Source: an uncultured Devosia sp. (lineage in GTDB: Bacteria > Pseudomonadota > Alphaproteobacteria > Rhizobiales > Devosiaceae). From it: a DNA stretch of 63,020 nucleotides. The stretch covers positions 1-63,020 of the forward strand of contig NZ_CAJXJS010000021.1 of assembly GCF_913055165.1 (NCBI RefSeq). Reading direction: 5' to 3'. Of the stretch, positions 33,348 through 42,303 are shown one piece after another. The notes below the pieces were generated by a model, which had not been told where the DNA came from, did no database searches, and saw nothing but the letters and a program-made list of their open reading frames with translations. Made by a program: the position numbers and the translations under genes. The first letter of the stretch is position 1; every line of letters begins with the position of its first letter.

Positions 33348-34613
33348 ATGCCTGCGAGCGCCAGGCGGGGGAGTTGGCGGCGCGTGCCTTATCAAGACGA
33401 GCAATCGGTACAGGAAGAGGTCGATCGCCTGCTCTCGGGGCGGACCCGGGATATTCGCCTCAGTAGCGAATTGCAGGCGCGGTTTCGCGAGCGCTCGTTC
33501 AAGCAGACCTCCAAGATCATCCGTGCATGGATGATATGGGTGATCGTGCTCGATGTCCTGGCGATGATCGTGAACCTGCTCCTGCTGCCCCGCGAACCAG
33601 CCGTCGCGATGCTTGGCCCGGCCTTGTTGATGCCGCCTGCGGCGCTCGCCGTCTACCTGGCCTGGGCACGCAAGCTGCCCTTCGCCGCCCTTGATGCCGT
33701 CCTGACCCTGGGCATGCTGGCCATCCTGCTTTCCGTCGCTCTGATGAGCTATGTGGCCGGCGATGAGCTGCAGGAGCGCTATCTCAGCGTCATGCTGTTT
33801 GTCGCTGTCACGGCCATCATCATTTTCAACGTGCCGCAATCGGTGACCTATGCGATCTCGGGCGCCGGGCTGGCGCTTTACCTGGTCTTTCAGCTGGCCC
33901 ACCCGGCCCTCGGTACTGCCAGCGCCTTCGCGGCCTTCCTGTTTTTCGCCAGCGGTGTGACGGCCACGGTGGTGGCGCGACAGACCATGACCATCCTGGC
34001 GCACCGGACCTTCCTGCTCGAATTGCGGGACGCCCGAAGGGTGGCCGAACTCGCCAGCGCCAATGCCAAACTCGAGCAGCTCTCCCGGACCGACCCGCTT
34101 ACGGGGCTTTCGAACCGGCGCCACTCCGATGATGTCCTGGCCATGCTCTTTGACCGGGACAGGCCGTCCACATCCTCCCTGGCGCTGCTGATGTGCGACA
34201 TCGACTGCTTCAAGGCGCTCAATGACCGGCTGGGACATCTGGAAGGTGACAAGGCGCTCGCCGCTGTCGCCCGGACCATCACGCGATCGGTCCGCCCGAA
34301 GGATCATGTCGCGCGCTTTGGCGGCGAAGAGTTTTTGGTCGTGCTTGTCGATGTGAACACCCAAGAGGCGCAGTCCATCGCCCAGGACATCCGGTTGGGC
34401 GTTGAAGCACTCAAACTTGCCAATCCGGGCTCGTCCGCGGGACCGGTGCTGACCATCAGCATCGGCGTTGCCGCAGAGGTGGATCACCCCGGCTGCACAG
34501 CGTCCGAACTGCACCGGGCCGCCGACGCAGCCCTCTACCATGCCAAGAGCCAGGGCAGAAACCGCGTCGCCCTGGCTTCGGGCGGCACCGCGCAGCGCCG
34601 CCACGCCTCCTGA
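33348..34613 (+). CDS. Membrane-bound diguanylate cyclase (GGDEF domain)
   Basis: A 421-residue protein with six predicted transmembrane helices (residues about 55-230) and a short coiled link, followed by a GGDEF domain (about 255-410). The active-site loop is GGEEF in VARFGGEEFLVVL, and the inhibitory RxxD site (RPKD) sits five residues before it. Metal and substrate residues appear in LLMCDIDCFKALNDRLGH. It makes cyclic di-GMP from two GTP and should be product-inhibited. The N-terminal membrane module resembles integral sensory domains without a named ligand. ATG 33348 was chosen for the GGGGG upstream; an upstream in-frame start at 33273 is less likely. Confidence 0.9.
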   Translation: MPASARRGSWRRVPYQDEQSVQEEVDRLLSGRTRDIRLSSELQARFRERSFKQTSKIIRAWMIWVIVLDVLAMIVNLLLLPREPAVAMLGPALLMPPAALAVYLAWARKLPFAALDAVLTLGMLAILLSVALMSYVAGDELQERYLSVMLFVAVTAIIIFNVPQSVTYAISGAGLALYLVFQLAHPALGTASAFAAFLFFASGVTATVVARQTMTILAHRTFLLELRDARRVAELASANAKLEQLSRTDPLTGLSNRRHSDDVLAMLFDRDRPSTSSLALLMCDIDCFKALNDRLGHLEGDKALAAVARTITRSVRPKDHVARFGGEEFLVVLVDVNTQEAQSIAQDIRLGVEALKLANPGSSAGPVLTISIGVAAEVDHPGCTASELHRAADAALYHAKSQGRNRVALASGGTAQRRHAS

Positions 34614-34642
34614 CGGGTCCCACCGACTGAGCCTCTCGAACG

Positions 34643-34674
34643 AAAAAAGGGCCGGTGTGACCACCGGCCCTTTT
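34643..34674. terminator. Bidirectional terminator between diguanylate cyclase and bioY
   Basis: AGGGCCGGTG pairs perfectly with CACCGGCCCT around a TGAC loop. An A-run precedes it and a T-run follows it, so it can stop transcription from both convergent genes. Confidence 0.88.
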
Positions 34675-34693
34675 CGCGTCTGGAAGCGTGATT

Positions 34694-35308
34694 TCAGCGC
34701 TTGGCGCCGAACAGACCCCACAGCCCGGTCACGGTCAGGGCGGCGAAAGCCATCTTGAGCGTGTCCCACACCAGGAAGGGCTGCACGGCCTTGGCGAAGG
34801 CAGAGGCCACAACATTGGTCTGGTCAACCCAGGCGGCCTGGCCGGCCATGGCCACCAGCCACGCAAAGCCGAAGGCGTAGAGCACGGCAGAGCCCACGAG
34901 CATGGCGCCGAACAGGGTGAAGGGGCGGCCGGACGCGCCACGATCAGCGGCAGCGCCGACGATGGCAGCCAAAGCGAGGAAGCCGATGAGGAAGCCGCCA
35001 GTCGGGCCGACGAGATAGGCCAGACCGCCGCCGGTGGCGAAAACCGGCAGGCCGAGTGCGCCTTCGAGAAGATAGGCAGCAACAGTGGCAACGCCGATGC
35101 GCAGGCCAAAGGCAGCGGCCAGCGCGGCAATTGCAAAGCTCTGCAGGGTCACGGGGACCGGCCACACCGGGACATTGACCTTGGCGGCGGCCGTGATGAG
35201 CATGGTGCCGATGAGGACGATCGCAGCATTGGTTGCCAGCTTGGCGACATCGCCTTTTGGCTGGAATGCACCGAGCAGCGTGTTGGGCGTGGTCAAAGTC
35301 ACAGCCAT
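34694..35308 (-). CDS. bioY: Biotin transporter BioY
   Basis: A 204-residue, six-helix membrane protein of the BioY S-component family. The biotin-binding region VPVWPVPVTLQSFA is at residues about 44-57, with LEGALGLPVFATGGG and GPTGGFLIGF after it, all standard BioY motifs. bioM and bioN are not nearby, so it may work alone or with an ECF module elsewhere. ATG 35308 has GGAAGG upstream. No biotin-repressor site is obvious in the 93-base gap to the MBL gene. Confidence 0.95.
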   Translation of the reverse strand: MAVTLTTPNTLLGAFQPKGDVAKLATNAAIVLIGTMLITAAAKVNVPVWPVPVTLQSFAIAALAAAFGLRIGVATVAAYLLEGALGLPVFATGGGLAYLVGPTGGFLIGFLALAAIVGAAADRGASGRPFTLFGAMLVGSAVLYAFGFAWLVAMAGQAAWVDQTNVVASAFAKAVQPFLVWDTLKMAFAALTVTGLWGLFGAKR

Positions 35309-35401
35309 TTCATACCTTCCGTAATTGATAGGGACCAACCCCCTCCCCGGGGTGGTCTGGTCCGGACACAAGCTTCTTACGGTTTCGTTACCACAGGCGC
35401 A

Positions 35402-36319
35402 ATGGCCAGCACTTCCTCACCCCTTACCTTCGACACCGAATTCGTTGCCCGAACCGGCGAGGCAATTGCCGTTGCCCCTGGCGTCACCCGGGTCACGGCC
35501 CCCAACGCCTCCCCTTATACCTTTACCGGCACGAACAGTTTTCTCGTGGGGCATCATGAGGTTGCCCTGGTCGACCCCGGACCGGAAGACGGTGCGCATG
35601 AAGCTGCCCTGATTGCGGCGATCAGTGGCCGCAGGGTGACTGCTATCCTGCTTACGCATACCCATCGCGACCATAGTGCATCGGCGCAAGAACTGGCGCA
35701 GCGGCTGGACGCTCCGCTCTGGTTCGGTGGTCGCCATCGTCTGTCCCGTCCGCTGCGCCGGTTTGAGATCAATCCGATTCGCAATTCATGCGATTGGGAT
35801 CTGGTACCGGACCGGACGCTGGTGGATGGCGAGACCATGCTGGCCGGCGACATGAACCTGGTCGTTCATGCGACGCCCGGGCATTGCGCCAATCATCTCA
35901 GTTTTGGTGTCGCCGGAGGAGACATCATGCTCTCGGGCGATCATGTCATGGGCTGGAATTCTACCCTCGTCTCGGTGCCGGATGGCTCCATGGCTGATTA
36001 CTTTGCCTCGCTGGACAAGGTCATTGCCCTGCCCTACCGGCGCTACCTGCCAGCACATGGCGGCGATATCGCCAACGGCCCTGCCCATGCCGCCGCCCTC
36101 AAGGCCCATCGGCAGATGCGCAATGAACAGCTCCTCGACGCTGTCCGGCAAGGTGCACGAACCGTTCGGGCGGCGGTCGACGCGATCTATCCCGCCCAAC
36201 CGGCCCGGGTGCGCTTTGCCGCCCGCATGACCATGATGGCGCATGTGGAATATCTGGAGGGATTGGGGCAGTTGAAGGTGAAGCGGGGGGTGTTGGGGAT
36301 GCGGCTGGAGCTGGCGTAG
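35402..36319 (+). CDS. MBL-fold metallo-hydrolase
   Basis: A 305-residue metallo-beta-lactamase-fold hydrolase. The binuclear zinc motif THTHRDH is near residue 82, the second His in HATPGHCANHLSF, the bridging Asp in LSGDHVMGWNSTLV and the last His in YLPAHGGDI. The C-terminal winged-helix part (about 230-305, RRYLPAHGG onward to EYLEGLGQL) is the LACTB2-like extension that in relatives binds nucleic acid or CoA compounds. Substrate unknown. It is convergent with aroC. Confidence 0.85.
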   Translation: MASTSSPLTFDTEFVARTGEAIAVAPGVTRVTAPNASPYTFTGTNSFLVGHHEVALVDPGPEDGAHEAALIAAISGRRVTAILLTHTHRDHSASAQELAQRLDAPLWFGGRHRLSRPLRRFEINPIRNSCDWDLVPDRTLVDGETMLAGDMNLVVHATPGHCANHLSFGVAGGDIMLSGDHVMGWNSTLVSVPDGSMADYFASLDKVIALPYRRYLPAHGGDIANGPAHAAALKAHRQMRNEQLLDAVRQGARTVRAAVDAIYPAQPARVRFAARMTMMAHVEYLEGLGQLKVKRGVLGMRLELA

Positions 36320-36323
36320 GCAC

Positions 36324-36356
36324 CCTTCACCACTCCCTTTGGGGGAGAGGTGAAGG
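36324..36356. repeat. Palindromic intergenic repeat (REP-like), MBL-aroC convergent gap
   Basis: CCTTCACC/GGTGAAGG (8 bp) and inner CTCCC/GGGAG form a long interrupted hairpin that fills the 39-base gap between two convergent genes. Its C/G/A-T style matches the repeats at 40418 and 41766, so it is likely one dispersed family; it may also act as a transcription stop. Confidence 0.55.
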
Positions 36357-36358
36357 AG

Positions 36359-37474
36359 CTAGTTCCTTTGAAACCCTATTGCCCCTTCGCGACCCGTCTG
36401 CCCGCGATGCCGCAGCATGTGGTCGGCCAGGACCAATGCCATCATGGCTTCGCCCACCGGCACGGCACGGATGCCCACGCAGGGATCGTGGCGGCCCTTG
36501 GTGATGATGTCGGTGTCTTCATTGGCCGTCGTGACCGTCTGGCGCGGCGTCAGGATGGACGAGGTCGGCTTGACGGCAAAGCGGCAGACAATGGGATCGC
36601 CGTTGGAGACACCGCCCAGGATGCCGCCGGCATGGTTGGAGAGGAAATAGGGCTTATCCTCGCCCGAACGCATCTGGTCGGCGTTTTCGACCCCGGTAAG
36701 GCCAGCGGCCTCGAAACCAGCACCGATCTCCACCGCCTTCACGGCATTGATGCTCATCATGGCCGAGGCCAGGTCAGCGCTTAATTTGCCATAGATCGGG
36801 GCGCCCCAGCCGGCGGGCACACCTTCGGCCACCACCTCGATCACCGCGCCCACCGAATTGCCTTCCTTGCGCAGCGCATCGAGATAGTCAGCCCAGAGCA
36901 CGGCGGCCTTGGGATCGGCGCAGAAGAAGGGGTTCTCGCCCACCACGTCCCAGTCGAAATTGGCGTAGTCGATCTTGTGCGGGCCCATCTGCACGAGGCT
37001 GGCGCGGATGGTGACGCCGGCAAGCACCTGGCGGGCGATGGCGCCGGCCGCGACCCGGGCCGCAGTTTCGCGGGCCGAAGTGCGCCCGCCGCCACGATAG
37101 TCGCGGATGCCGTATTTCTGGTCATAGGTGTAGTCGGCATGGCCAGGACGGTATTTGTCGCGGATGTCCGAATAGTCCTTGGAGCGCTGGTCGGTATTCT
37201 CGATCAGCAGCGAGATCGGCGTGCCGGTGGTGCGGGGGCCATCGGTGCGCTCGTCCTCGAAGACGCCGGAGAGGATCTTCACCTCATCGGCCTCACGGCG
37301 CTGCGTGGTGAACTTGGACTGGCCGGGTTTGCGGCGGTCGAGATCGCGCTGGATCATTTCCGGCGTCAGCTTGAGGCCGGGCGGGCAACCATCGACCACG
37401 ACGCCCAGCGCCGGTCCGTGGCTTTCGCCCCAGGTGGTGAAACGGAAAAGATGCCCGAACGTATTGAAAGACAT
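36359..37474 (-). CDS. aroC: Chorismate synthase
   Basis: A 371-residue enzyme that converts 5-enolpyruvylshikimate-3-phosphate to chorismate in the shikimate pathway, using reduced FMN. Signature blocks include [18 protein letters not shown] at the N-terminus, [15 protein letters not shown] and [18 protein letters not shown], and [13 protein letters not shown] near the C-terminus. Length and start agree with the family. Cytosolic homotetramer. The 48 bases upstream separate it from the same-strand histidine phosphatase gene. Confidence 0.97.
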   Translation of the reverse strand: MSFNTFGHLFRFTTWGESHGPALGVVVDGCPPGLKLTPEMIQRDLDRRKPGQSKFTTQRREADEVKILSGVFEDERTDGPRTTGTPISLLIENTDQRSKDYSDIRDKYRPGHADYTYDQKYGIRDYRGGGRTSARETAARVAAGAIARQVLAGVTIRASLVQMGPHKIDYANFDWDVVGENPFFCADPKAAVLWADYLDALRKEGNSVGAVIEVVAEGVPAGWGAPIYGKLSADLASAMMSINAVKAVEIGAGFEAAGLTGVENADQMRSGEDKPYFLSNHAGGILGGVSNGDPIVCRFAVKPTSSILTPRQTVTTANEDTDIITKGRHDPCVGIRAVPVGEAMMALVLADHMLRHRGQTGREGAIGFQRN

Positions 37475-37522
37475 GGCGCGGCCCCAGTTATGCGGGCGTT
37501 TTAGGGGGCCGTGGCCAGCCGG

Positions 37523-38164
37523 TCAATCGACGCTGGCGTCCCAGGTGTTCCGGGCAGAGTGCAAGGTCATCCGGCCATTGACGAAATGGGCGATGACGCC
37601 CTGCGGCGGCGGCCAGTTGAGAACATCGCCGCGCGGGGTTCCTTCCACCAGGTGGCGCAGCACCCGCAGCACGCCGCCATGGGCGACAACCACCGCGTGA
37701 TGGGTCAGCTCACGGGCAAAATCGAGCAGGCGCGCAGCGACATCGTCGTAGTTCTCGCCATTCTCGGGCCGGAACTGCCAATAGCTCTCGTCCCGCTCGC
37801 CGGGTGCAAGGGCGGCATGCTCGCGCGCGATTTCGGCATGCAGGCGGCCCTCGAAATTGCCGAAGGAAATTTCGATCAGCCGCTTGTCGTGGATGACCGG
37901 CGGCAGCTCGATGTCGAATGCGGCGCGCATGCGGTCCATGGTTTCCGCCGCGCGGCTCAGCGGCGAGGCGAACCAGTTGAGCGAGGCCGGGTCCACCCCT
38001 TCGCGCTCCAGCAACTCGCGCAGCAGGATGCCATTGGCGTCGGCCTGCAATTGCCCGGTGCGGTTGAGCGGGATATCTCGGCTACCCTGATAGCGTTGTT
38101 CCCGGTTCCAATCGGTCTCACCGTGGCGCGCAAAGTAGAAATCGGGCCATTGGGGGGCAGTCAT
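37523..38164 (-). CDS. Histidine phosphatase family protein (phosphoglycerate mutase-like)
   Basis: A 213-residue member of the histidine phosphatase superfamily. The phosphorylated His is in FARHGETDWNREQRYQG (residue about 15), Arg and Glu of the pocket are in SPLSRAAETM and EISFGNFEG, and the second His in VVVAHGGVLR. It is probably a phosphatase on a small phosphorylated metabolite rather than a true glycolytic mutase, as most members are. ATG 38164 is preceded by GGAAG. Confidence 0.9.
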   Translation of the reverse strand: MTAPQWPDFYFARHGETDWNREQRYQGSRDIPLNRTGQLQADANGILLRELLEREGVDPASLNWFASPLSRAAETMDRMRAAFDIELPPVIHDKRLIEISFGNFEGRLHAEIAREHAALAPGERDESYWQFRPENGENYDDVAARLLDFARELTHHAVVVAHGGVLRVLRHLVEGTPRGDVLNWPPPQGVIAHFVNGRMTLHSARNTWDASVD

Positions 38165-38289
38165 GGACACTTCCGCGCGGAAAAGGCGCGGCCTTTGTTC
38201 GTCTGGAACCTGAGGCCTGCTTGTGGCACACCGTTGACCGGCTGAGCAAGCGCAACACCCTCATAGCTCATCTGTTTTGGAGTCCTGCC

Positions 38290-39705
38290 ATGCCCCTGAC
38301 CACCCCCGAGATCATCACCGCCCTCGAGGAACTGGTGGGGCGCGACAATGTTGTCGCGGACGCGGCAAAGATGGGCGCCTGGCTCAACGAGCCACGCAAA
38401 CGCTTCCACCAGAGCGCTGTCGCCGTGGTCATCCCCCCCGATGTCGCGGCGGTGCAGGCGGTCATGCGCTGGGCCAATGAACATCGTGTCGGCATCATCC
38501 CGCAGGGGGGCAATACCGGTCTCGTTGGGGCGCAGGTGCCGCTCAGCGGCAATGAAGTGATTTTGAGTCTTCAGAAACTCGACCGCATCCGCTCCATCGA
38601 TACGGCGGCCGGAGTCATGACCGCCGAGGCCGGCGTCATACTTGAGAATGCCCACAAGGCCGCCGAAGCAGAGGGCGCCATGTTCCCGCTCTGGCTCGCC
38701 TCGCAGGGGTCGGCGCGCATCGGCGGGGTACTCTCGTCCAATGCCGGGGGCGTCAATGTGTTGGCCTATGGCAATGCCCGCGAGCTCACCATGGGCGTCG
38801 AGGCGGTGCTGGCGGACGGCCGGCTCTATAACGGTCTCAATGCCCTCAAGAAGGACAATACCGGCTATGACCTCAAGGATTTGCTGGTGGGGGCGGAGGG
38901 GACGCTGGGCATCATCACGGCGGCCTCGCTAAAAATTTATCCTCTGCCCGAGGACTATGAGACCGCAATCGTCAATGTGGCCTCGCCCGAGGCGGCGCTG
39001 GAACTGTTCCAGTTGATGCGGGATCGTGCTGGCGCGCGCCTCAATGCCTTCGAACTCATCCCCTGGATCGGCCTCGACATCCAGCTGCGACACGGCATGC
39101 TCGATGCCGATCCAACCGCCAGCGCCTCGCCCTGGTATGCGCTGATCGAATTGACCCGCATGGCCGGGACCGAGCCGGGCGCGCTGCAAACTTTACTGGA
39201 AGCGGCTTTCGAGGCGGCGCTGGTTTCCGACGCCGTGGTCGCCGAATCCCTGGCCGACCGTACGCGTATGTGGGCCTTCCGCGAGCAGATGAGCGAATGT
39301 CAGAGCCGCGAAGGGGCGTCGATCAAGCACGACGTCTCGGTGCCCATTGCCGCCATACCGCGCCTGATTGCCGAAGGCTCAGCGACCGCCGAAAAGCTGG
39401 TGCCCGGCATCCGCCCGGTGCCGTTCGGGCATATGGGCGATGGGAATATCCACTTCAATTTTTCGATGCCGGTGGGTGCCGACCCCAAGGCGTTCATGGC
39501 GCAATATGACGAGGCCGTGCACGAAATCATCTATGAGGTGGTGCTGAAGCTGGGCGGCTCCGTCTCGGCCGAACATGGCATCGGTCAGTTGAAGGTGGAC
39601 CTGCTCAGGCAAGTGAAGGACCCGGTGGCACTGGAGATGATGCGGGCCATCAAGACGGCACTGGACCCCAATGGGATTCTCAATCTGGGGAAGATGCTGG
39701 GATAG
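38290..39705 (+). CDS. FAD-linked D-2-hydroxyacid dehydrogenase (D-2-hydroxyglutarate/D-lactate type)
   Basis: A 471-residue flavoprotein of the FAD_binding_4/FAD-oxidase_C family. FAD-binding residues are in GIIPQGGNTGLVGAQVP (about 75-91) and ARIGGVLSSNAGGVNVLAYG. The C-terminal domain has the metal-binding pair HMGDGNIHFNF and SAEHGIGQLK, characteristic of GlcD, DLD and D2HGDH enzymes. It oxidizes a D-2-hydroxyacid to the 2-oxoacid and passes electrons to a quinone or flavoprotein. The gene is divergent from the phosphatase. ATG 38290 follows GGAG. Confidence 0.9.
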   Translation: MPLTTPEIITALEELVGRDNVVADAAKMGAWLNEPRKRFHQSAVAVVIPPDVAAVQAVMRWANEHRVGIIPQGGNTGLVGAQVPLSGNEVILSLQKLDRIRSIDTAAGVMTAEAGVILENAHKAAEAEGAMFPLWLASQGSARIGGVLSSNAGGVNVLAYGNARELTMGVEAVLADGRLYNGLNALKKDNTGYDLKDLLVGAEGTLGIITAASLKIYPLPEDYETAIVNVASPEAALELFQLMRDRAGARLNAFELIPWIGLDIQLRHGMLDADPTASASPWYALIELTRMAGTEPGALQTLLEAAFEAALVSDAVVAESLADRTRMWAFREQMSECQSREGASIKHDVSVPIAAIPRLIAEGSATAEKLVPGIRPVPFGHMGDGNIHFNFSMPVGADPKAFMAQYDEAVHEIIYEVVLKLGGSVSAEHGIGQLKVDLLRQVKDPVALEMMRAIKTALDPNGILNLGKMLG

Positions 39706-39799
39706 CCGCTCCCGAGGCTCGATACTGATCGGTCACACTATTCCGGTCACCCCTATGTGCCTTCTTGCACCTGGGGCCTGGCCGGACCATGTGTGCCCC

Positions 39800-40363
39800 A
39801 TGCTGCTCAAAGACATCCAGTTCCTCGACGACGCCACGCGTCCCCCGATCCCCAAGCTCGAAGGCGTGACCGAGGCGCAGAAGCTGCCCGGCGAGCACCT
39901 CAGGCAAATTCATGATCACCTGCGCGACAATATGAAGGTACTGGGGCGCCTGATCGAGCGTGCCGCGGAAGGGCATGCGAGCGTCGAGGAGGTCAAGGCG
40001 GAGACTACGGAGCTCGTCATGATCTCCAATTATCGCCGCTTCGGCACCTTGTGCGGGCAATATTGCCAGTTCGTACACGGCCATCACTCGATCGAGGACT
40101 ACGCGATCTTCCCCGGCATCGCCGCCCAGGGACCCGCCTTCAAGGCCATTGCCGAGCGCCTGCAGGCCGAGCATGTGGTCGTCCATACCCTGCTCGAACG
40201 CCTCATCGATGCGCTGATCAAGTTGGCAGACAGCCCCGGACAATCCAATTTCGAGGATGCCGTGACCGTCTTCCGGGCGCTGGAGAAAGTGCTGCTCAGC
40301 CACCTGCACTATGAGGAAGAATCCATCGGCGACGCGCTGGGCTATTTCGAGATCGGGGTCTGA
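39800..40363 (+). CDS. Hemerythrin (HHE) domain protein
   Basis: A 187-residue helical protein. Histidines and acidic residues are spaced like a four-helix hemerythrin/HHE di-iron site: H in LRQIHDHLRDN, the HGHHSIEDYAIFP motif, EHVVVHTLLERL and LSHLHYEEESIGD. Such proteins bind oxygen or nitric oxide or act in iron and redox responses. No extra domain is present. An in-frame ATG at 39755 would add 15 residues; neither start has a strong ribosome-binding site. Confidence 0.85.
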   Translation: MLLKDIQFLDDATRPPIPKLEGVTEAQKLPGEHLRQIHDHLRDNMKVLGRLIERAAEGHASVEEVKAETTELVMISNYRRFGTLCGQYCQFVHGHHSIEDYAIFPGIAAQGPAFKAIAERLQAEHVVVHTLLERLIDALIKLADSPGQSNFEDAVTVFRALEKVLLSHLHYEEESIGDALGYFEIGV

Positions 40364-40417
40364 GCATCGCCGGATGAGGGGGGTGTTCGGCATGCCCGAG
40401 AGCCCAAAGCTACGCGC

Positions 40418-40477
40418 TGACCTCCCCTCACCGACCTTCGCTACGCTCCGGCCACCTGTCCCCATTGGGGAGAGGAA
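40418..40477. repeat. Palindromic intergenic repeat (REP-like)
   Basis: A 60-base C-rich then G-rich element with a TCCCCATTGGGGA core palindrome and outer CCTCCCC/GGGGAGAGG arms. It occupies the convergent gap between the hemerythrin and SRAP genes. It is related in layout to the elements at 36324 and 41766. Confidence 0.55.
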
Positions 40478-40490
40478 CAAGGCGCCGACC

Positions 40491-41240
40491 TCAGAACAAA
40501 TCCATCTGCCCGCCGCTGCCGGCAGCCTTCTTCCGCTTGGGCTTTTCTGCCGGCGGCTCGGACGTTGAGAGGTCCACCGGCTCGATCAACCCCGGGTCGT
40601 CGTCGCGGGCGGAATTGACGCGGGTCGAGACCGGATGAAACTTCAGCACGCCATCTTCGAGCGGTAGCGCCATCTGCGCGGCCTCATGGGCCCTGACGTC
40701 GCGGACGTTGAGCCAATCATCCCATTGGGCCTCCTGCATGAGGATGGCCGGCATGCGATCATGGATCACCGAGAGATGGGGGTTGGCCGCGACGGTGATG
40801 GTGGCGACGCTGTCCACCTCCTCGCCATTGGGACCGATCCAGTTGCTGTAGAGACCCGCCAGCGCCATGGGCTGCCCGTCGGCGCGGGTGATATAGTAGG
40901 GCTGCTTTTTCTTGTCGGGGCCGGTATGCCATTCATAATAGCCGCTGGCCGGCACGATGCAGCGGCCATGTTTGACGCGATCCCGAAAGGCCGGCTTTTC
41001 GGCCATGCTTTCCGCCCGCGCATTGACCAATAGCGGAAATTCCCGAGGGTCCTTGACCCAGTGGGGCACGAAACCCCAACGGGCGAAATGCGCCTCCCGT
41101 CGCCCTTCGGCCTCCCATATGGCCACGATGGGCTGTGTCGGGGCGATGTTGTAGCGGGGTACGATCTCGACGCTGTTCAGAAGCTTGAACAGCTCCTCCA
41201 TCATTTCGGGCGGCAGGGTCGAGGCATAGCGGCCACACAT
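40491..41240 (-). CDS. SOS response-associated peptidase (SRAP/YedK/HMCES family)
   Basis: A 249-residue protein that starts MCGRYAS, so after Met removal Cys2 is the nucleophile that links covalently to abasic sites in single-stranded DNA. Other family residues are YNIAPTQPIVAI (Asn and catalytic context), WGFVPHWVKDP, NARAESMAEKPAFRD, RCIVPASGYYEWH (Glu) and IHDRMPAIL (His). It shields abasic sites during replication. The C-terminal tail ends QMDLF, which resembles a beta-clamp-binding motif (QxxLF), an interesting but unproven replisome link. Confidence 0.95.
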   Translation of the reverse strand: MCGRYASTLPPEMMEELFKLLNSVEIVPRYNIAPTQPIVAIWEAEGRREAHFARWGFVPHWVKDPREFPLLVNARAESMAEKPAFRDRVKHGRCIVPASGYYEWHTGPDKKKQPYYITRADGQPMALAGLYSNWIGPNGEEVDSVATITVAANPHLSVIHDRMPAILMQEAQWDDWLNVRDVRAHEAAQMALPLEDGVLKFHPVSTRVNSARDDDPGLIEPVDLSTSEPPAEKPKRKKAAGSGGQMDLF

Positions 41241-41315
41241 AGGCGTGTCTCCTTCACCCTTGCAGAGGTAATCTCTAGGCGCCCGAATCGCAAATCACCC
41301 GGATGCACGCCCCCA

Positions 41316-41717
41316 ATGATCGAGCCTCCCAACGCCGCCAGTGTCGGCATCGTCAAGCACGGCAAGATCCTGCTCATCAAGCGTGCATTTGCGCCCTATC
41401 AGAACCTGTGGACCTTTCCCGGCGGGCGCATGGAACCTGACGAGACGGTGGAGCAATGCGCCATTCGCGAGGTGCAGGAAGAGCTGGGCCTTACCATCCG
41501 CAATCCCCGCCATGCGCTGACCCAGTCGCTCGGTCGCGACGGCAGCTATCGCCTGGCCGTGTTCACTACCACCGATTATGTGGGCCAGGTCCGGCCCTCG
41601 AGCGAGATCAGCGACCACAAATGGGTGGACCCCGGCATGCTTATCGCCCTCAGGACCACTTCAAGGCTCGATGACGTGATCAGAGAATGCTTCAAGGTCC
41701 TGGGGCAAAGCTGGTAA
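41316..41717 (+). CDS. Nudix hydrolase
   Basis: A 133-residue Nudix protein. The box GGRMEPDETVEQCAIREVQEELGL matches G-x5-E-x7-REUxEExGU and binds the metal that cleaves a nucleoside-diphosphate-linked compound. Substrate specificity cannot be read. The start is ATG 41316; a longer upstream extension would overlap the SRAP gene on the other strand and is unlikely. Confidence 0.9.
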   Translation: MIEPPNAASVGIVKHGKILLIKRAFAPYQNLWTFPGGRMEPDETVEQCAIREVQEELGLTIRNPRHALTQSLGRDGSYRLAVFTTTDYVGQVRPSSEISDHKWVDPGMLIALRTTSRLDDVIRECFKVLGQSW

Positions 41718-41725
41718 GAGGGGGC

Positions 41726-42220
41726 ATGGATGCGTTGAACTCTTCACTTCCGGCATGCGGCCCCACCCCACCCTCAGTCCCTCCCCATCGAGGGGAGGGA
41801 GGCGCAGGGTCGCAGCGCTTGGGTTCATCGTCTCCCTCCCCCTTGTGGGGAAGGATCAAGGGTGGGGGTCTGCGCGGCATACTCCTCGCCCTCCTCCTGG
41901 CCACCCCGGCCCACGCCATCGACCCGCTCTATCAGCGGCAGATGGAGCGGCTGACCGAGATCATGGGGAGCCTCTATTTCCTGGAGCCGCTGTGCGGCAA
42001 CGGACAGGAGGATTGGCGCCAGCAGGCGGCCGAACTGATCGATCTAGATGAACCGGACGATGACCGGCGGCAGCGCCTGGCCGGGGCCTTCAACACCGGC
42101 TACACCGCCTTCGCGCGCCTGCATCGGCAATGCACGCCCTCTTCCCGCGAGGCGCTGGCGCGACTGCTCGACGAAGCGAGGAGGCTGGCGCGCGACATTC
42201 ATACGCGTTTTGCCGAGTAG
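41726..42220 (+). CDS. TIGR02301-family exported protein with repeat-derived N-terminus
   Basis: A predicted 164-residue protein. From about residue 49 it has a signal-type helix (LRGILLALLLATPAHA) and then a helical domain of the TIGR02301 family, known mainly from Hyphomicrobiales, with paired Cys (EPLCGNGQEDW and HRQCTPSS). Function unknown. Residues about 13-48 are encoded by the palindromic repeat at 41766-41867 and are rich in Pro, Gly and Ser. An in-frame TTG at 41819 would give a more normal signal peptide start (GSSSPSPLWGRIKGG then the helix), so the true start may lie inside the repeat. No ATG or GTG lies between the repeat and the helix. Confidence 0.75.
   Translation: MDALNSSLPACGPTPPSVPPHRGEGGAGSQRLGSSSPSPLWGRIKGGGLRGILLALLLATPAHAIDPLYQRQMERLTEIMGSLYFLEPLCGNGQEDWRQQAAELIDLDEPDDDRRQRLAGAFNTGYTAFARLHRQCTPSSREALARLLDEARRLARDIHTRFAE
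41766..41867. repeat. Composite palindromic repeat inside a coding region
   Basis: Outer arms CCCCACCCT (41766-41774) and AGGGTGGGG (41859-41867) enclose a perfect inner hairpin CCCTCCCC/GGGGAGGG (41779-41799) and a second C-rich/G-rich hairpin near 41832-41854. The same style of element occurs at 36324 and 40418. Here it overlaps the predicted 5' coding part of the TIGR02301 gene. Confidence 0.65.
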
Positions 42221-42303
42221 ACCCGCCGGCCGGTCCGTGCAAATTGCCTACCCGCTGTTAACCTTCGGCTTACTTCCCCCTTGAGCGGAGACCCGGGCGT
42301 GCT

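Noticed and set aside
41761..41870. CRISPR-like repeat array
   Set aside because: It is a single composite palindrome without regular spacers.
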